A DNA stretch of 64,000 nucleotides from Candidatus Nitrospira neomarina. Lineage in GTDB: Bacteria; Nitrospirota; Nitrospiria; Nitrospirales; UBA8639. How positions within the stretch are numbered: position 1 is the stretch's first letter; every line of letters begins with the position of its first letter. The notes beneath the pieces are model-generated. The model had not been told where the DNA came from and ran no database searches. It saw only the letters and a program-made list of their open reading frames with translations. Shown here piece after piece: positions 44,401 to 53,322 of this stretch. The stretch lies in NCBI RefSeq assembly GCF_032051675.1, contig NZ_CP116968.1:372001-436000 (forward strand), read 5' to 3'. The position numbers and the translations under genes were made by a program.

Positions 44401-46369
44401 GATTGCCGAACCCTTCGGCTCCACGTGGCACGATCCGAAGACCGGGAAGCGGATTCGTTCGGGTCCGGTCGCCGATATTCATGCGGTCGAGCGTGTGGGA
44501 CATGATGTGGCCGGCAGCTTCCGTGAATTAATGGTGCATATCATGGATACCGTGCCGCACACGGTGAACATCGTGACCGCGGGCAATCCTCCGGGGCAAC
44601 CGGTGGATGTGGCGTTGGAAGCGGGTCGGACAGTGTCGTTCATCATGCCGCCGAACGACAAAATTAAAATGACGCCTATGCCATTCCTGAATGGCGGTAC
44701 GCATACCACCGGGGGAGCGTTGAATTTCCGGTCCGAGCCGTTTGCACAACGATTGGCCAATAACCCGGAGCCGTCGCAAATATTCAGCAGTGTGGTGCAT
44801 GGTGATCCGAGTACGGCTATGGTCAGGGCTTACCTTGGCGATGCCATTGTGTTCCGGCTGTTGGATGTGACAATGAATGAAAGTAATGTGTTCACATTGT
44901 CCGGCCATACGTTCTGGTCAGAACGCTATGCGCAGGAAGCCAATCGCAAACATTCGCTGCATATCGGTATTGCCGAACGGTATGACCTGGTCATTCCGGA
45001 AGCGGGTGGCCCGCGTCATCAAGCCGGCGATTATATGTTCTTTAATGGCCGGAGCTCGAAGTTTTCGGAAGGCTCCTGGGGGCTGATTCGGGTCTTAGAT
45101 AAGCCGGTGAGTGATCTGCAGCCCTTGCCGAATAAAGCCTATGGCAAAGAAGGCATGCCGGAGCGATTGCCGGTTTGTCCGAAAGAGGCTCCGGTGAAGA
45201 GCTTCAATGTCGTGGCCCTGGACCATCCGGGGATGAGCTTTAATAGCAATGCTCCGGAAACGATTGAAGTGGACTTTGAACGCAAAATTGAATTGCGTAA
45301 TCCTGAAGCCAAGATCTATGTCCTCGAAGATGAGGTGCAAAAGGTCGGAAGTGATGTGCAACCCATGCCGTTAACGTTACGGGCGAACGTGGGTGACTGC
45401 CTCCAAGTCAAATTGACGAATAAGCTCAAAGAAGGGCGAGCGTCGTTCTCGGCCTTCGGACTGGCTTTCGATCCCAAAGATTCCCAAGGCCTCAATTTGG
45501 GGAACAATCCCGGAGACCAAACTGTGGCGCCCGGTGAATCCCGGATGTACACCTATTATGCGGATCCCTTCAATGGCGAAACGCAAACCTTGGTGTGGGA
45601 TTGGGGAAATGTGTCCATGAATCCCCGCAACGGTTTGTACGGGGGAATCATTATCGGTCCCAAGGGATCACAGTACCGTGATCCCAAAACGGGGGAAGAT
45701 ATTTCCCTGAAAAGTAGTTGGAATGCCGATGTGATTGTGGATCGGACTATTCAGGGCAATGAGAACCGGGTGAGCTACCGGGATGTTGCCTTGTATTTCC
45801 AGGACGAGGATAACATCATCGGAACCAGTTTCATGCCCTATGTGCAAAATGTGGCAGGGCTGACCGGCGTCAACTATCGCGCCGAACCCTATCTCCATCG
45901 GGAAGAAGCCGGTTGTTCATTGGGCCGTATGTTCCAACCGTGTCAGGTTGACGAGCCGCAGGATCCTGCGACACCGTTGATTGAAGCCCATGCGGGCGAC
46001 AAAGTACGGATTCACGTCTTTGGCGCCAGCAGTGAGCAGAACGGGATGTTCACGGTGGAGAAGCATGAATGGCCGATCGAACCCTTTCTGCCTGGCGCGG
46101 ATATGATCAGCACCGTGGAGTTCTCGGGTTCGGAAGGTTTGGATGTCTTCCTGCCCTCGGCTGGAGGCAAATGGTCCCTGGCCGGAGATTACGTGTGGAG
46201 CAATGGCCGGTTACCCTATTCCCAATCGGGGCAATGGGGATATCTCCGGGTGTTGCCGAACACGGATCAACGGATTCAGCCATTAGATGGTTCGGCCATG
46301 TCTTCCAAACAGGCAACTCTTGATGAACCCAGTGGCGAGCCGCGAATCATTTCTACCGTCACGAAATAA
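41486..46369 (+). CDS. Giant exported multicopper oxidase, copy 2
   Basis: A 1627-residue paralogue of the first oxidase, similar along its whole length, with a signal peptide (cut near FVSAEN). Copper motifs are HSHHPH, HCHVAHHYVAGM (518-529; Cys519, His524, Met529), HFHFF (824-828) and WHDHAFG (H955, H957). Relative to copy 1 it lacks a stretch near residues 895-915 that in copy 1 contains two cysteines (ADCLQ, RSCSE); this loop difference may matter for function. GGAGG precedes the ATG. A strong terminator follows at 46400. Role as for copy 1: periplasmic or outer-surface metal oxidation is likely, substrate unproven. Confidence 0.85.
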   Translation: MYHGKSRFLTASILLALMGGVAFWVTPAFVSAENASPPHAHQTGMPAQSPGWAEQLKGQTIVEDAIEGRAERAALVEQQHHRMMEQMQKDMEHKGADTGAFDSMSMIHQYGAGPANGLLASTPGVEPVSMKGGLCPKTAPVRSYDVSAIDVEISLNQWLDYYPGYMYALTENIDKIREEEAKNAEAREKEGHADPGAVKNGIQDQWIQPLVIRGNQGDCVKVTLRNQLEFGEEVSFHINGSDMVMSKTGQPATTTNPDTVAAEGQTIEMEWYIHPDTQEGGKQFHTYSNDRELTVMGLFGVFVVEPRGSNYYEPLGTGPATEATSGWQVMIDNGDGPDFREFVLIYHEVGDEAFRPVNKHGDFLPQRDPLTDAYRPGARALNYRSEPFGINNMHVQHEYFGFEDESMAYSSYTFGDAAPTIPRSYLGDPAKFRIVHGGSEVFHSHHPHGGSIRWQRSPRATQMPVWSTGQNGPVKYPVIRTKSDRVDVEVIGPSEALDLETECGSGLCQWLAGDFLFHCHVAHHYVAGMWGYWRVYNSLQEPGVQNDVMAPLRELPDRLGRIHKPVTSDQLVGKTVNWFGKQFKIVGKGKSDWKAEPAVVNIKDWVEMQLSNQGKPGHKDDEAGQMKAYDATVMDWVWDGSKAMSEKEPTLGENPKYRPEWQGYTAGERRAIWFEPSTGKVAWPWLTPHFGKRVPFSNDHNPAPWLEMIRLNPDGTRSVEPAKAGENGSWSLCPDRAGSQDYKVHFIKLPIELSAAEGKEPAIVDPNGLLYVVHEEEEEVRANNDKKFPLVVRANVYDCIDWTLTSEWLDDDITNFQSSKINTHFHFFQFDNQASDGVISGFSYEQSMRPFTQFEKKSDKGLPVPMNAKVTKAAKKGDKTLEVSNAKQYHVGIPILIGADNVKGQEVRRIVKINGNTLTFAQPLKNAHPVKDIVTVEYVRQRFWVDADVGSVFWHDHAFGGTTWPHGAVGTMIAEPFGSTWHDPKTGKRIRSGPVADIHAVERVGHDVAGSFRELMVHIMDTVPHTVNIVTAGNPPGQPVDVALEAGRTVSFIMPPNDKIKMTPMPFLNGGTHTTGGALNFRSEPFAQRLANNPEPSQIFSSVVHGDPSTAMVRAYLGDAIVFRLLDVTMNESNVFTLSGHTFWSERYAQEANRKHSLHIGIAERYDLVIPEAGGPRHQAGDYMFFNGRSSKFSEGSWGLIRVLDKPVSDLQPLPNKAYGKEGMPERLPVCPKEAPVKSFNVVALDHPGMSFNSNAPETIEVDFERKIELRNPEAKIYVLEDEVQKVGSDVQPMPLTLRANVGDCLQVKLTNKLKEGRASFSAFGLAFDPKDSQGLNLGNNPGDQTVAPGESRMYTYYADPFNGETQTLVWDWGNVSMNPRNGLYGGIIIGPKGSQYRDPKTGEDISLKSSWNADVIVDRTIQGNENRVSYRDVALYFQDEDNIIGTSFMPYVQNVAGLTGVNYRAEPYLHREEAGCSLGRMFQPCQVDEPQDPATPLIEAHAGDKVRIHVFGASSEQNGMFTVEKHEWPIEPFLPGADMISTVEFSGSEGLDVFLPSAGGKWSLAGDYVWSNGRLPYSQSGQWGYLRVLPNTDQRIQPLDGSAMSSKQATLDEPSGEPRIISTVTK

Positions 46370-46399
46370 GCCAGATCCTCATTCCGAGGGTTAGCGAAT

Positions 46400-46436
46400 G
46401 CGGGGAAGCCACTCTTCGGCTTCCCCGCTTTTTTTT
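46400..46436 (+). terminator. Strong intrinsic terminator after second oxidase
   Basis: An 11-base perfect stem (GCGGGGAAGCC/GGCTTCCCCGC, seven-base loop) is followed by eight T residues. It lies 30 bases after the oxidase stop and separates it from the cupredoxin gene. Confidence 0.95.
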
Positions 46437-46501
46437 GAGTGGGTGGTTCGATAGAATGTCCATAAGGATGACAATCATTTTATTTTTTGTGGGAGGAGAG
46501 A

Positions 46502-47422
46502 ATGAAGGGCCGAAAAGTATGGAAAGGGATCGTAGGGGTTGGGCTTCTAGCGCTGTTCGCGCAAACCGCATGGTCCTACGATGAAATAACCGTGACTGAT
46601 GGGGGAACCATTCAAGGGAAAGTGACCATTAGGGGCGATAAGCCAAGACCCATGGCCTTTAATCTGGTGACGATCCCCGATCCGGTGTTTTGTGGAACCA
46701 TCTCTACGGGAACGGGTTGGCGCATTGTTGAGGATTTTATTATCGGGCCTGATCAAAGCCTTAAGGATGTGGTGGTGTTTCTCAAAGATATCGAAAAAGG
46801 GAAACCGTTTCACATGCCGAAGGTCAGGATCGAATCAGTCGACTGTGAATTTATTCCCTTTGTAAATGTCTTGCGCGATGGGGATGAACTGACCGTAGTC
46901 AACATGGATCCGGTCGAGCATGATATTCAGGCCTATGAAACGGCCAGAGAGCGAGGGGCCAGGGTCTTGTTCAATCGTCCCCTCCCGATGAATCCGTATC
47001 ACAACGTGGCGGGAATATTCGGCAAGAAACACCTTCCCGGTGAACCCATGGTGGAAAAAATACATTTACGAAAAGGACGGAATGTGTTTGTCATGCAGTG
47101 CGGGTTCCATCCCTATATGTTTTCCTGGGGACTCGTGTTGGAGAGCCCCTATTATGCGATTACTCCCGAGGATGGAACCTTTGCAATTACCGACGTGCCT
47201 CCTGGAAATTATATGCTGACTGCCTGGCATCCCGGAATGAAGGAGTTTGTGGAACAACCCATCACGGTGACGGCTCAGAAGGCCACGGTGGCGAATTTTC
47301 AGTATGAGGCTCCCCAAGGCCGTCGTAGTACGCATGAAATAGAGGAGAATCCCCGGTTTGGATTGGAGTTATTGGAAGAAGGCCTGGAAATTGTACCTTC
47401 GATTAGACGCCAGATTCCCTAA
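46502..47422 (+). CDS. Exported cupredoxin-like protein, paralogue of 28243
   Basis: The start ATG at 46502 is set by GGAGGAGA just upstream; a signal peptide follows (cut near TAWSYDE). The 306-residue protein has NMDPVEHDI (H140) and CGFHPYM (C200, H203, M206) as a probable type 1 copper site, then the beta domain AITPEDGTFAITDVPPGNYML. It shares this layout, and FCGTISTGTGWR, with the protein at 28243. Position directly behind the oxidase suggests it accepts or donates electrons in the same periplasmic chain, but it has its own transcription unit because of the terminator between them. Confidence 0.75.
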   Translation: MKGRKVWKGIVGVGLLALFAQTAWSYDEITVTDGGTIQGKVTIRGDKPRPMAFNLVTIPDPVFCGTISTGTGWRIVEDFIIGPDQSLKDVVVFLKDIEKGKPFHMPKVRIESVDCEFIPFVNVLRDGDELTVVNMDPVEHDIQAYETARERGARVLFNRPLPMNPYHNVAGIFGKKHLPGEPMVEKIHLRKGRNVFVMQCGFHPYMFSWGLVLESPYYAITPEDGTFAITDVPPGNYMLTAWHPGMKEFVEQPITVTAQKATVANFQYEAPQGRRSTHEIEENPRFGLELLEEGLEIVPSIRRQIP

Positions 47423-47599
47423 CGGGCTGTCATGCGTGCCACGCCCCAAGGACCATGGCGAGTGGTCACGCGGCAGACGAGGGAAACTCATGACGGAAAG
47501 TCCAAGAACAGGAGACGTCTCCTGAGGTAGCCCGCTCGAAGCAAGGCAACAGGATGTTGGTTCATTCACTGAAGTATGACGGATGAAAGGAGGGCGACC

Positions 47600-48232
47600 A
47601 TGGGTTTACGGATATTGTCCATAGGAATCGTGCTTGGGGCAATGGTGTGCACGGGCGGTTGGGAGAGCGCACACGCCGCGGGAGAGGAGGAATCTGAAGT
47701 CCGGATGGCACCAGGGACTGAAGTGAATTTCTCTCCAGAGGTTGTGGCCGGGTATATCCATACGGTGATTGCCGCAGACAGAGCGCTCTATACGACACAT
47801 GTAGTGGATCGCATGCAGGAGAATCGAATTGTCATTGCCGCAGAAGCCTGGAAGCAGCGGAAGGCGCTTCCGCTCCCCGCGCAAATGCTTTTGATGAGTG
47901 GACGAGTGGCCGAAATGGGGGGGTCCGGCCTGCGATATCGTCTGGCCAGTCTGTGGCCTATTTATGAGGAAAATGGGCCGAGCACCGCCTTTGAGGAGGC
48001 CGGATTAAAAGTCGTGGCCGAGAATCCCGATGAGGTCTATAGTGGAATTATCAAGAGAGGGGATCAACGGTTTTTCAAAGCCATTTATGCGGATCGGGCT
48101 GTTTCCAAAGCCTGTGTGGACTGCCACAACGGGCATTTGTTGAGTTCAAAGCGTGATTTTAAAATGGGCGATGTGATGGGTGCAATTATCATCTCGTTTC
48201 CGCTGCCTACAGAAAAAAAGGAAACTCCCTGA
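47600..48232 (+). CDS. Exported Tll0287-like single-haem protein
   Basis: The ATG at 47600 has AAAGGAGGG six bases upstream and opens a signal peptide (cut near AHAAGEE). The 210-residue protein has the Tll0287-like fold features: a long helical N-terminal half (VAGYIHTVIAAD..., RYRLASLWPIYEENGPSTAFE) and a C-terminal haem motif CVDCH (C172-H176) in ACVDCHNGHLLSSKRDFKMG. Such domains occur as haem-containing sensors and electron carriers. It lies 180 bases after the cupredoxin gene, and could belong to the oxidase-associated electron chain. Confidence 0.8.
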   Translation: MGLRILSIGIVLGAMVCTGGWESAHAAGEEESEVRMAPGTEVNFSPEVVAGYIHTVIAADRALYTTHVVDRMQENRIVIAAEAWKQRKALPLPAQMLLMSGRVAEMGGSGLRYRLASLWPIYEENGPSTAFEEAGLKVVAENPDEVYSGIIKRGDQRFFKAIYADRAVSKACVDCHNGHLLSSKRDFKMGDVMGAIIISFPLPTEKKETP

Positions 48233-48330
48233 ACGAGCAAAGACCTTCTGTCCATTTTTGAATCCGAAATCAGGAAGGTGGCTGTGGATGTTGAACCCGC
48301 AGTCACCTTCAGTCTGCTGTTCGATATATT

Positions 48331-49140
48331 TCATGATAGTCCTTGGGAAGTCTGTTCTTTCACATCCAACCGATCTCTTAACCAATCTCCCAGCATGTTG
48401 GCCGCGAGAACGACCGCCATAAGAGCCAAGCCCGGAAAGACGACCAGGTGGGGAGCTACCAACATGTAGCGGGTTCCGTCGCGAATCATGCTTCCCCATG
48501 ACGCGGCAGGAGGTTGAACCCCCAGTCCCAAAAAGGAGAGGCCGGCTTCGGCTATGATGGCGCCGGCAATACCAAAGCTGGCTTCAACAATAAGCGGAGC
48601 CATGATTAACGGCAGAAGGTGCCGGAGAATAATACGCCAAGGCGGTGCGCCGATGGCTTGGGCAGCCAGCACGTGATCGGCGTGCTTGAGGGCGAGAACC
48701 TGTCCTCTCGCCAGTCTGGCGTATCCCACCCATCCCACGATTCCCAACGCCAGAATCACATTGCCGATTCCCGGTCCCAAGGCCCCGGCGAGGGCGATAG
48801 CAAGCAGTAGTCCAGGAAAGGCGAGCATGACATCCACAATTCGCACAAAGCCTGCATCGACCCACCCGCTGAGATAGGCACTGGAGACGCCGAGAAGGCT
48901 TCCTAGACTCACCCCCAGGGCGACCACGCACAGCGAAACAAAAAACGACGTGTGTGCGCCGCTGATGAGACGGTCGGCAACCGGTCGACCTAATTCATCA
49001 TGCCCCAACCAGTGTTCCAGGCTTGGCGGGGAAAGAATTTTGGTGAGATCAATCGCATCAGGGGTTAAGGAAAAGATGAAATTGAAGATGGCCAGAAAGG
49101 CCCATGCGGCGATGATGGAGAGTGGCAGCCAAAGACGCAT
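48331..49140 (-). CDS. Peptide ABC transporter permease (DppC/OppC type)
   Basis: A 269-residue permease with an N-terminal helix, the periplasmic block HWLGHDELGRPVADRLISGA typical of DppC/OppC, and the cytoplasmic coupling motif near QAIGAPPWRIILRHLLP. About six membrane helices. It starts two bases after the stop of the partner permease, in the order binding protein, DppB-type, DppC-type. No ATPase genes follow in this window, so ATPases must be encoded elsewhere. Substrate is probably a peptide or a nickel-type complex; this cannot be told apart from sequence. Confidence 0.9.
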   Translation of the reverse strand: MRLWLPLSIIAAWAFLAIFNFIFSLTPDAIDLTKILSPPSLEHWLGHDELGRPVADRLISGAHTSFFVSLCVVALGVSLGSLLGVSSAYLSGWVDAGFVRIVDVMLAFPGLLLAIALAGALGPGIGNVILALGIVGWVGYARLARGQVLALKHADHVLAAQAIGAPPWRIILRHLLPLIMAPLIVEASFGIAGAIIAEAGLSFLGLGVQPPAASWGSMIRDGTRYMLVAPHLVVFPGLALMAVVLAANMLGDWLRDRLDVKEQTSQGLS

Positions 49141-49142
49141 CG

Positions 49143-50069
49143 TTAATCAGTGGTGAATTGAATGCGAGGGTCCAGCCAGGCATATAGCAGATCCGTGAGC
49201 AGATTCACCACGATATAGGTCATGCTGATACACAGCACTGCCGCTTGCACGACCGGATAATCGCGCTGTTGAATGGCTTCAATCATCAGCAGTCCTAATC
49301 CCGGCCAGGCAAAAACCGTTTCAGTGATCACCGCTCCACCAAGCAAGCCTCCGAGCTGCAGGCCCAAAAGTGTTAAGATGGGTAAGAAGGCATTGGGCAG
49401 TGCATGACGCAAGACCGCCCGGGTTGAGGAGAGACCTTTGGCGCGGGCGGTCCGCATGAAGTCCTCCCCCAATACCTCAAGGACGCTGCTCCGAATCATT
49501 CTGGCCAGGATGGCCGCCATGGCTGTACCGAGCGTGAGGGCAGGCAGCACGACGGCGTTCCAACCTTCCCGACCACTCACGGGAAACCAGCCAAGCCAGA
49601 GCGCGCCGACTAAAATGAGTACAGGACCCATCCAGAAATTGGGAATCGACATTCCAAACAACGCAAACCCCATGGCGCCATAATCCAGAGGTGTGTGTTG
49701 GCGGACGGCCGCGACGAGGCCAAGAGGAAGCGCCAACCCGATTGCCACAATCAGGGAGACGAGGCTGAGATAGAGGGTGGCGGGAATGCGTTCAATGAGC
49801 AGATCCACAATCGCCCGACCCGAAAAAAGGGATGTGCCCAAATCCAGATGTAAAAGCCCCTTGAAATACATCCACCACTGTTGATGGAGGGGGAGGTCCA
49901 AGCCTAAGGCATGGCGAAGGGTTTCTTTGTCTGCCGGTTGAGCTGATTCACCCAGCATCACTTCCACGGGGTCGCCTGGAATAAGGTGAATCAACAGAAA
50001 CACCAGGCAAATCACTCCCAGGAGGGCGAGCATCGCGCTCAAAATTCTTGTCACCAGGAAATGGGTCAT
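49143..50069 (-). CDS. Peptide ABC transporter permease (DppB/OppB type)
   Basis: A 308-residue permease. The N-terminus (RILSAMLALLGVICLVFLLIHLIPGDPVE) is the DppB/OppB signature, followed by the periplasmic LGLDLPLHQQW block and the coupling motif near RAKGLSSTRAVLRHALP. Six membrane helices. It is translated between the binding-protein gene (70 bases upstream) and the DppC-type permease gene (two bases downstream). Confidence 0.9.
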   Translation of the reverse strand: MTHFLVTRILSAMLALLGVICLVFLLIHLIPGDPVEVMLGESAQPADKETLRHALGLDLPLHQQWWMYFKGLLHLDLGTSLFSGRAIVDLLIERIPATLYLSLVSLIVAIGLALPLGLVAAVRQHTPLDYGAMGFALFGMSIPNFWMGPVLILVGALWLGWFPVSGREGWNAVVLPALTLGTAMAAILARMIRSSVLEVLGEDFMRTARAKGLSSTRAVLRHALPNAFLPILTLLGLQLGGLLGGAVITETVFAWPGLGLLMIEAIQQRDYPVVQAAVLCISMTYIVVNLLTDLLYAWLDPRIQFTTD

Positions 50070-50139
50070 GACGAGACTGGAGATAACGGTGATTGAAAAA
50101 AAAGAGCCTGCCTGCCCCGGACATAGTCGCGTGGCATGG

Positions 50140-51765
50140 TCATGGGTAGAACCGTGCGATGTGTTTGGGGGGAACTGAAGGAGGTCTCATCCACCGGACC
50201 TGACTGAGTCCGTCAAAATTGCCATCGGCACTCAATTGATATCCGGTGATAGTGGCGGACGTCAGAGCATAATGGTCTTCAAACCAGAGAGGCACATACG
50301 GAAGGGTATCCTGGAGACGAGCTTGAAGGGTGCGATATAAGGCCTGCTGCTCCTGCCTGTTCAGGGTCCGTTCGGCTTGCATCATGAGACGATCCGCCAC
50401 CACATCGGCAAAGTGACCACGATTGGCGCCGACAGGAGGGATGGCGTCACTATGAAAGGCATACCGGAAAATATCCGGAGATTTCACACCGACCCACGCC
50501 AGGCTATACATTTGGAATCGACCGGATTTGATGTCACCGTAAAATGTGCCCCAATCGTGGCTTTGGATGGAGACATCAATTCCAACCTGGTCGAGTTGGT
50601 ATTGAATGATTGTCGCCAAGCGCAATCGAAAGGGGTCAGTTGAGGTTTTATAGGTGATGGTCGGCCGATGGTCATGATCATAGCCGGCTTCCTTCAATAA
50701 GCGTTTGGCCGCCTCCGGATCGTAGGCGTACCCTGATAAGGTGGCATGTCCAGCCCAATGCTCCGGAGGAAAGAGCGCTTGCGCGACCCTGGCTCGTCCT
50801 CTCAACACGAATTGAATAATGTGCTCACGATCGATGGCATGGGCAATAGCCTTCCGCACCAGTTCTTGACCGACCACAGGATCTAACTGATTGAATCCCA
50901 GGTAGGCAAAATTTGCCCCCTCACGCTGTTGCAAGGTGATGCCTTTGTGGGCGGACAAATACGTGACAAGCTCAGGGGCGAGATCATTTTGTAGGAGATG
51001 AATCTCGTTTGCCAAAAGCTTAAGGGTTCGAACGGTCGGATCGGGAATTCTTAAAAATTCAACACGTTGACCATCTGCTCGTCGCTCGATTACAAGCCGG
51101 GTGTCATCGGGGCGTTCAAGAAATTGAAAGGGCCCGCTCCCTATGGGATCGTCATGGAAGGGGTGCCCCTTGGCAATAAGGTTTGCGGGGAGAATGCCGA
51201 TAACTAAATAGCCGGGAAATAATGAATCGGGCTGCTTCAGAAAGAAATCAACCGTATTCTCCGTCGGCGTGTCGATCCGGGTGATAATTTGCAAAATACC
51301 GCGATGAGGAGATGCCGTGGCAGGATTCAAAATGGAGGCATAGGTGGCTTTGACATCGTTGGCGGAGAGTCGTGCCCCATTGTGGAAGAGTGGTGTCGGT
51401 TCCTGCAACTCGAATCGATAATGGATGGGAGAGAGTTCACGCCACCTGGCCAAAGCTGGAATCGGGATTGTGCCCTCGCCGAAGTCCACTAGGCGCGAAT
51501 ACAGCAGCCGATTGAGTCGAGCCGAAGTGGCATCAGTGGCAAAACGCGGATCTAAATTCGTCGGCGAATTGGCTAACCCAAAACGAAGCGTGTCATCGGG
51601 AAGCGCTTCGGTGCAGCCAACAATGGAAATGAGGCCCAACACCATCAGCCATAATCGCCAGTTCACCTGAAAGCCATGAAGGATTCTTTTGGCAGAACCG
51701 ATAGGGGAACACACAGGGGATCGATGATGGCTGAGATGGCGATGTTCATGGAAAGAAATCCTCAT
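50140..51765 (-). CDS. Peptide-binding lipoprotein (SBP_bac_5 / DppA type)
   Basis: A 541-residue family 5 solute-binding protein. A long N-terminal basic region precedes a hydrophobic core ending in the lipobox SIVGC, so it should be a lipid-anchored periplasmic protein. Family blocks include LRFGLANSPTNLDPRF, LYSRLVDF, ANDVKATYASI and VRKAIAHAIDREHII. The start at 51765 has AAGG five bases upstream; a shorter GTG start nearer the hydrophobic core is possible. It leads the operon with two permeases and is divergent from the AAA ATPase gene. Confidence 0.9.
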   Translation of the reverse strand: MRISFHEHRHLSHHRSPVCSPIGSAKRILHGFQVNWRLWLMVLGLISIVGCTEALPDDTLRFGLANSPTNLDPRFATDATSARLNRLLYSRLVDFGEGTIPIPALARWRELSPIHYRFELQEPTPLFHNGARLSANDVKATYASILNPATASPHRGILQIITRIDTPTENTVDFFLKQPDSLFPGYLVIGILPANLIAKGHPFHDDPIGSGPFQFLERPDDTRLVIERRADGQRVEFLRIPDPTVRTLKLLANEIHLLQNDLAPELVTYLSAHKGITLQQREGANFAYLGFNQLDPVVGQELVRKAIAHAIDREHIIQFVLRGRARVAQALFPPEHWAGHATLSGYAYDPEAAKRLLKEAGYDHDHRPTITYKTSTDPFRLRLATIIQYQLDQVGIDVSIQSHDWGTFYGDIKSGRFQMYSLAWVGVKSPDIFRYAFHSDAIPPVGANRGHFADVVADRLMMQAERTLNRQEQQALYRTLQARLQDTLPYVPLWFEDHYALTSATITGYQLSADGNFDGLSQVRWMRPPSVPPKHIARFYP

Positions 51766-51951
51766 GCAACCTTAGGAAATCGGCGTGTAAGCAAGATGGG
51801 AAAATAGCGTGGGGATCTATGCATGGCGATGTTTTTTTAATTTTACAGGGATTATCCCAATTGTAAAAGGGCGAAAGTTGAGGACTCGAAGAACCTCTCC
51901 CTCGCCATATCCCCCTTATTCAAGAAATAGACTAATCAAAGGAGATTACGA

Positions 51952-53322
51952 ATGAGTTCGGCTGCCACGATGACATCTCATGGAAATGCGACGACCCAAC
52001 CTTTGAACGCTCGCTCCTTAACGGCTCCGACAACGATTGAAGAGACCGGATTACCGGAGGAATTGCTTGTCCAGCTTCTGGTCAGAACCCTCTACACCCA
52101 AGGAGAACTCACCGAGCGATCGGCTGGAGAGATTATGAAATTGCCTTATGGGGTCATGAGGGAACTGTTCATCCTTATTCAGCGGGAGAAGTTGTGCGAG
52201 GTCAAGGGACATGGCGAGTCGCTTGGGGTGTTACTCCGGTATGTGTTGACGGAAGCAGGTCGTCAGCGTGCCACGGCTTTTATGGATCTGTGTAGATATG
52301 TGGGACCGGCTCCGGTACCCCTCAATCAGTATATCAACATGATCAAAAGTCAGCCCGTGAATAGTTTAACCATTGACCGGCGAACGGTGACAGCGGCGAC
52401 CGAACATCTGGTGTTGACTCCTGGCACCGTCGATCAACTCGGGGAAGCCGTCAATTCCGGTTGGGCCATTTTTTTGTATGGGCCTCCTGGAAACGGGAAA
52501 ACGGTCCTGGCTGAAGCCATTGGGAAGATGTTGGAAGCGGTAGGCGGGGGAGAAGTTTATATCCCCTATGCCATGGAGGTCGATGGTCAAATCATTCAAG
52601 TGTTTGATCCGATCACTCATGTCAAAGTCGACGCTCCACAAGAAGCGGCCAGATCCCTCATTGAAGCCAAAGTGGAAAAAGATACCCGCTGGGTACTGTG
52701 TAAGCGTCCGATCGAGTTTGCCGGCGGTGAGTTGACGATGGCCACGCTGGATCTCTCTTTTAATGCGTCCGCGAAATATTACAAAGCGCCTCCTCATATT
52801 AAAGCCAATGGCGGGGTGTTTCTGATTGACGACTTCGGACGACAATTGGTCCGTCCCCGAGATTTGCTCAACCGATGGATTGTGCCGTTGGAAAAGCGGG
52901 TGGATTATTTGACATTGCATACGGGTAAGGTGTTCCAAATTCCCTTCGATACGATTGTCTTGTTCGCCACGAATCTGGAACCGGCCAAGCTGGCCGATGA
53001 AGCGTTCCTTCGTCGGATCAGAAATAAAATCTACATTGCCGATCCGACCCCCGAACGGTTTACACAGATTTTTGAAGAAGTCTGCAAGAAAAAAGGGGTG
53101 CCGTATGATCCGGAAGCGGTGCAGTATTTATTGGATGGTGTGTATGTCAAGTATCAATTGAATATGCGGAGTTGCCATCCCCGGGATTTGATCGAGCAGA
53201 TCGTCAGTATTGCAAAATTTAACGGAGTGCCGCCGACCCTCTCCAAAACGTTTATCGATCGGGCTTGCCATACCTATTTCTTTGTAGAGGCCGCCGAGTA
53301 CGATCAGAACACGAGTCAGTAA
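51952..53322 (+). CDS. AAA+ ATPase with N-terminal winged-helix-like domain
   Basis: A 456-residue protein. Residues 30-115 look like a winged helix (LLVRTLYTQGELTERSAGEIM, LTEAGRQRA), and residues 150-400 form an AAA+ module with Walker A GPPGNGKT (177-184), Walker B GGVFLIDDFGR and a sensor-like LFATNL. The rest is helical. Similar proteins are conserved in several phyla as ATPases of unknown partner. AAAGGAGA precedes the ATG. The neighbouring genes do not hint at a complex, so the role remains open. Confidence 0.8.
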   Translation: MSSAATMTSHGNATTQPLNARSLTAPTTIEETGLPEELLVQLLVRTLYTQGELTERSAGEIMKLPYGVMRELFILIQREKLCEVKGHGESLGVLLRYVLTEAGRQRATAFMDLCRYVGPAPVPLNQYINMIKSQPVNSLTIDRRTVTAATEHLVLTPGTVDQLGEAVNSGWAIFLYGPPGNGKTVLAEAIGKMLEAVGGGEVYIPYAMEVDGQIIQVFDPITHVKVDAPQEAARSLIEAKVEKDTRWVLCKRPIEFAGGELTMATLDLSFNASAKYYKAPPHIKANGGVFLIDDFGRQLVRPRDLLNRWIVPLEKRVDYLTLHTGKVFQIPFDTIVLFATNLEPAKLADEAFLRRIRNKIYIADPTPERFTQIFEEVCKKKGVPYDPEAVQYLLDGVYVKYQLNMRSCHPRDLIEQIVSIAKFNGVPPTLSKTFIDRACHTYFFVEAAEYDQNTSQ

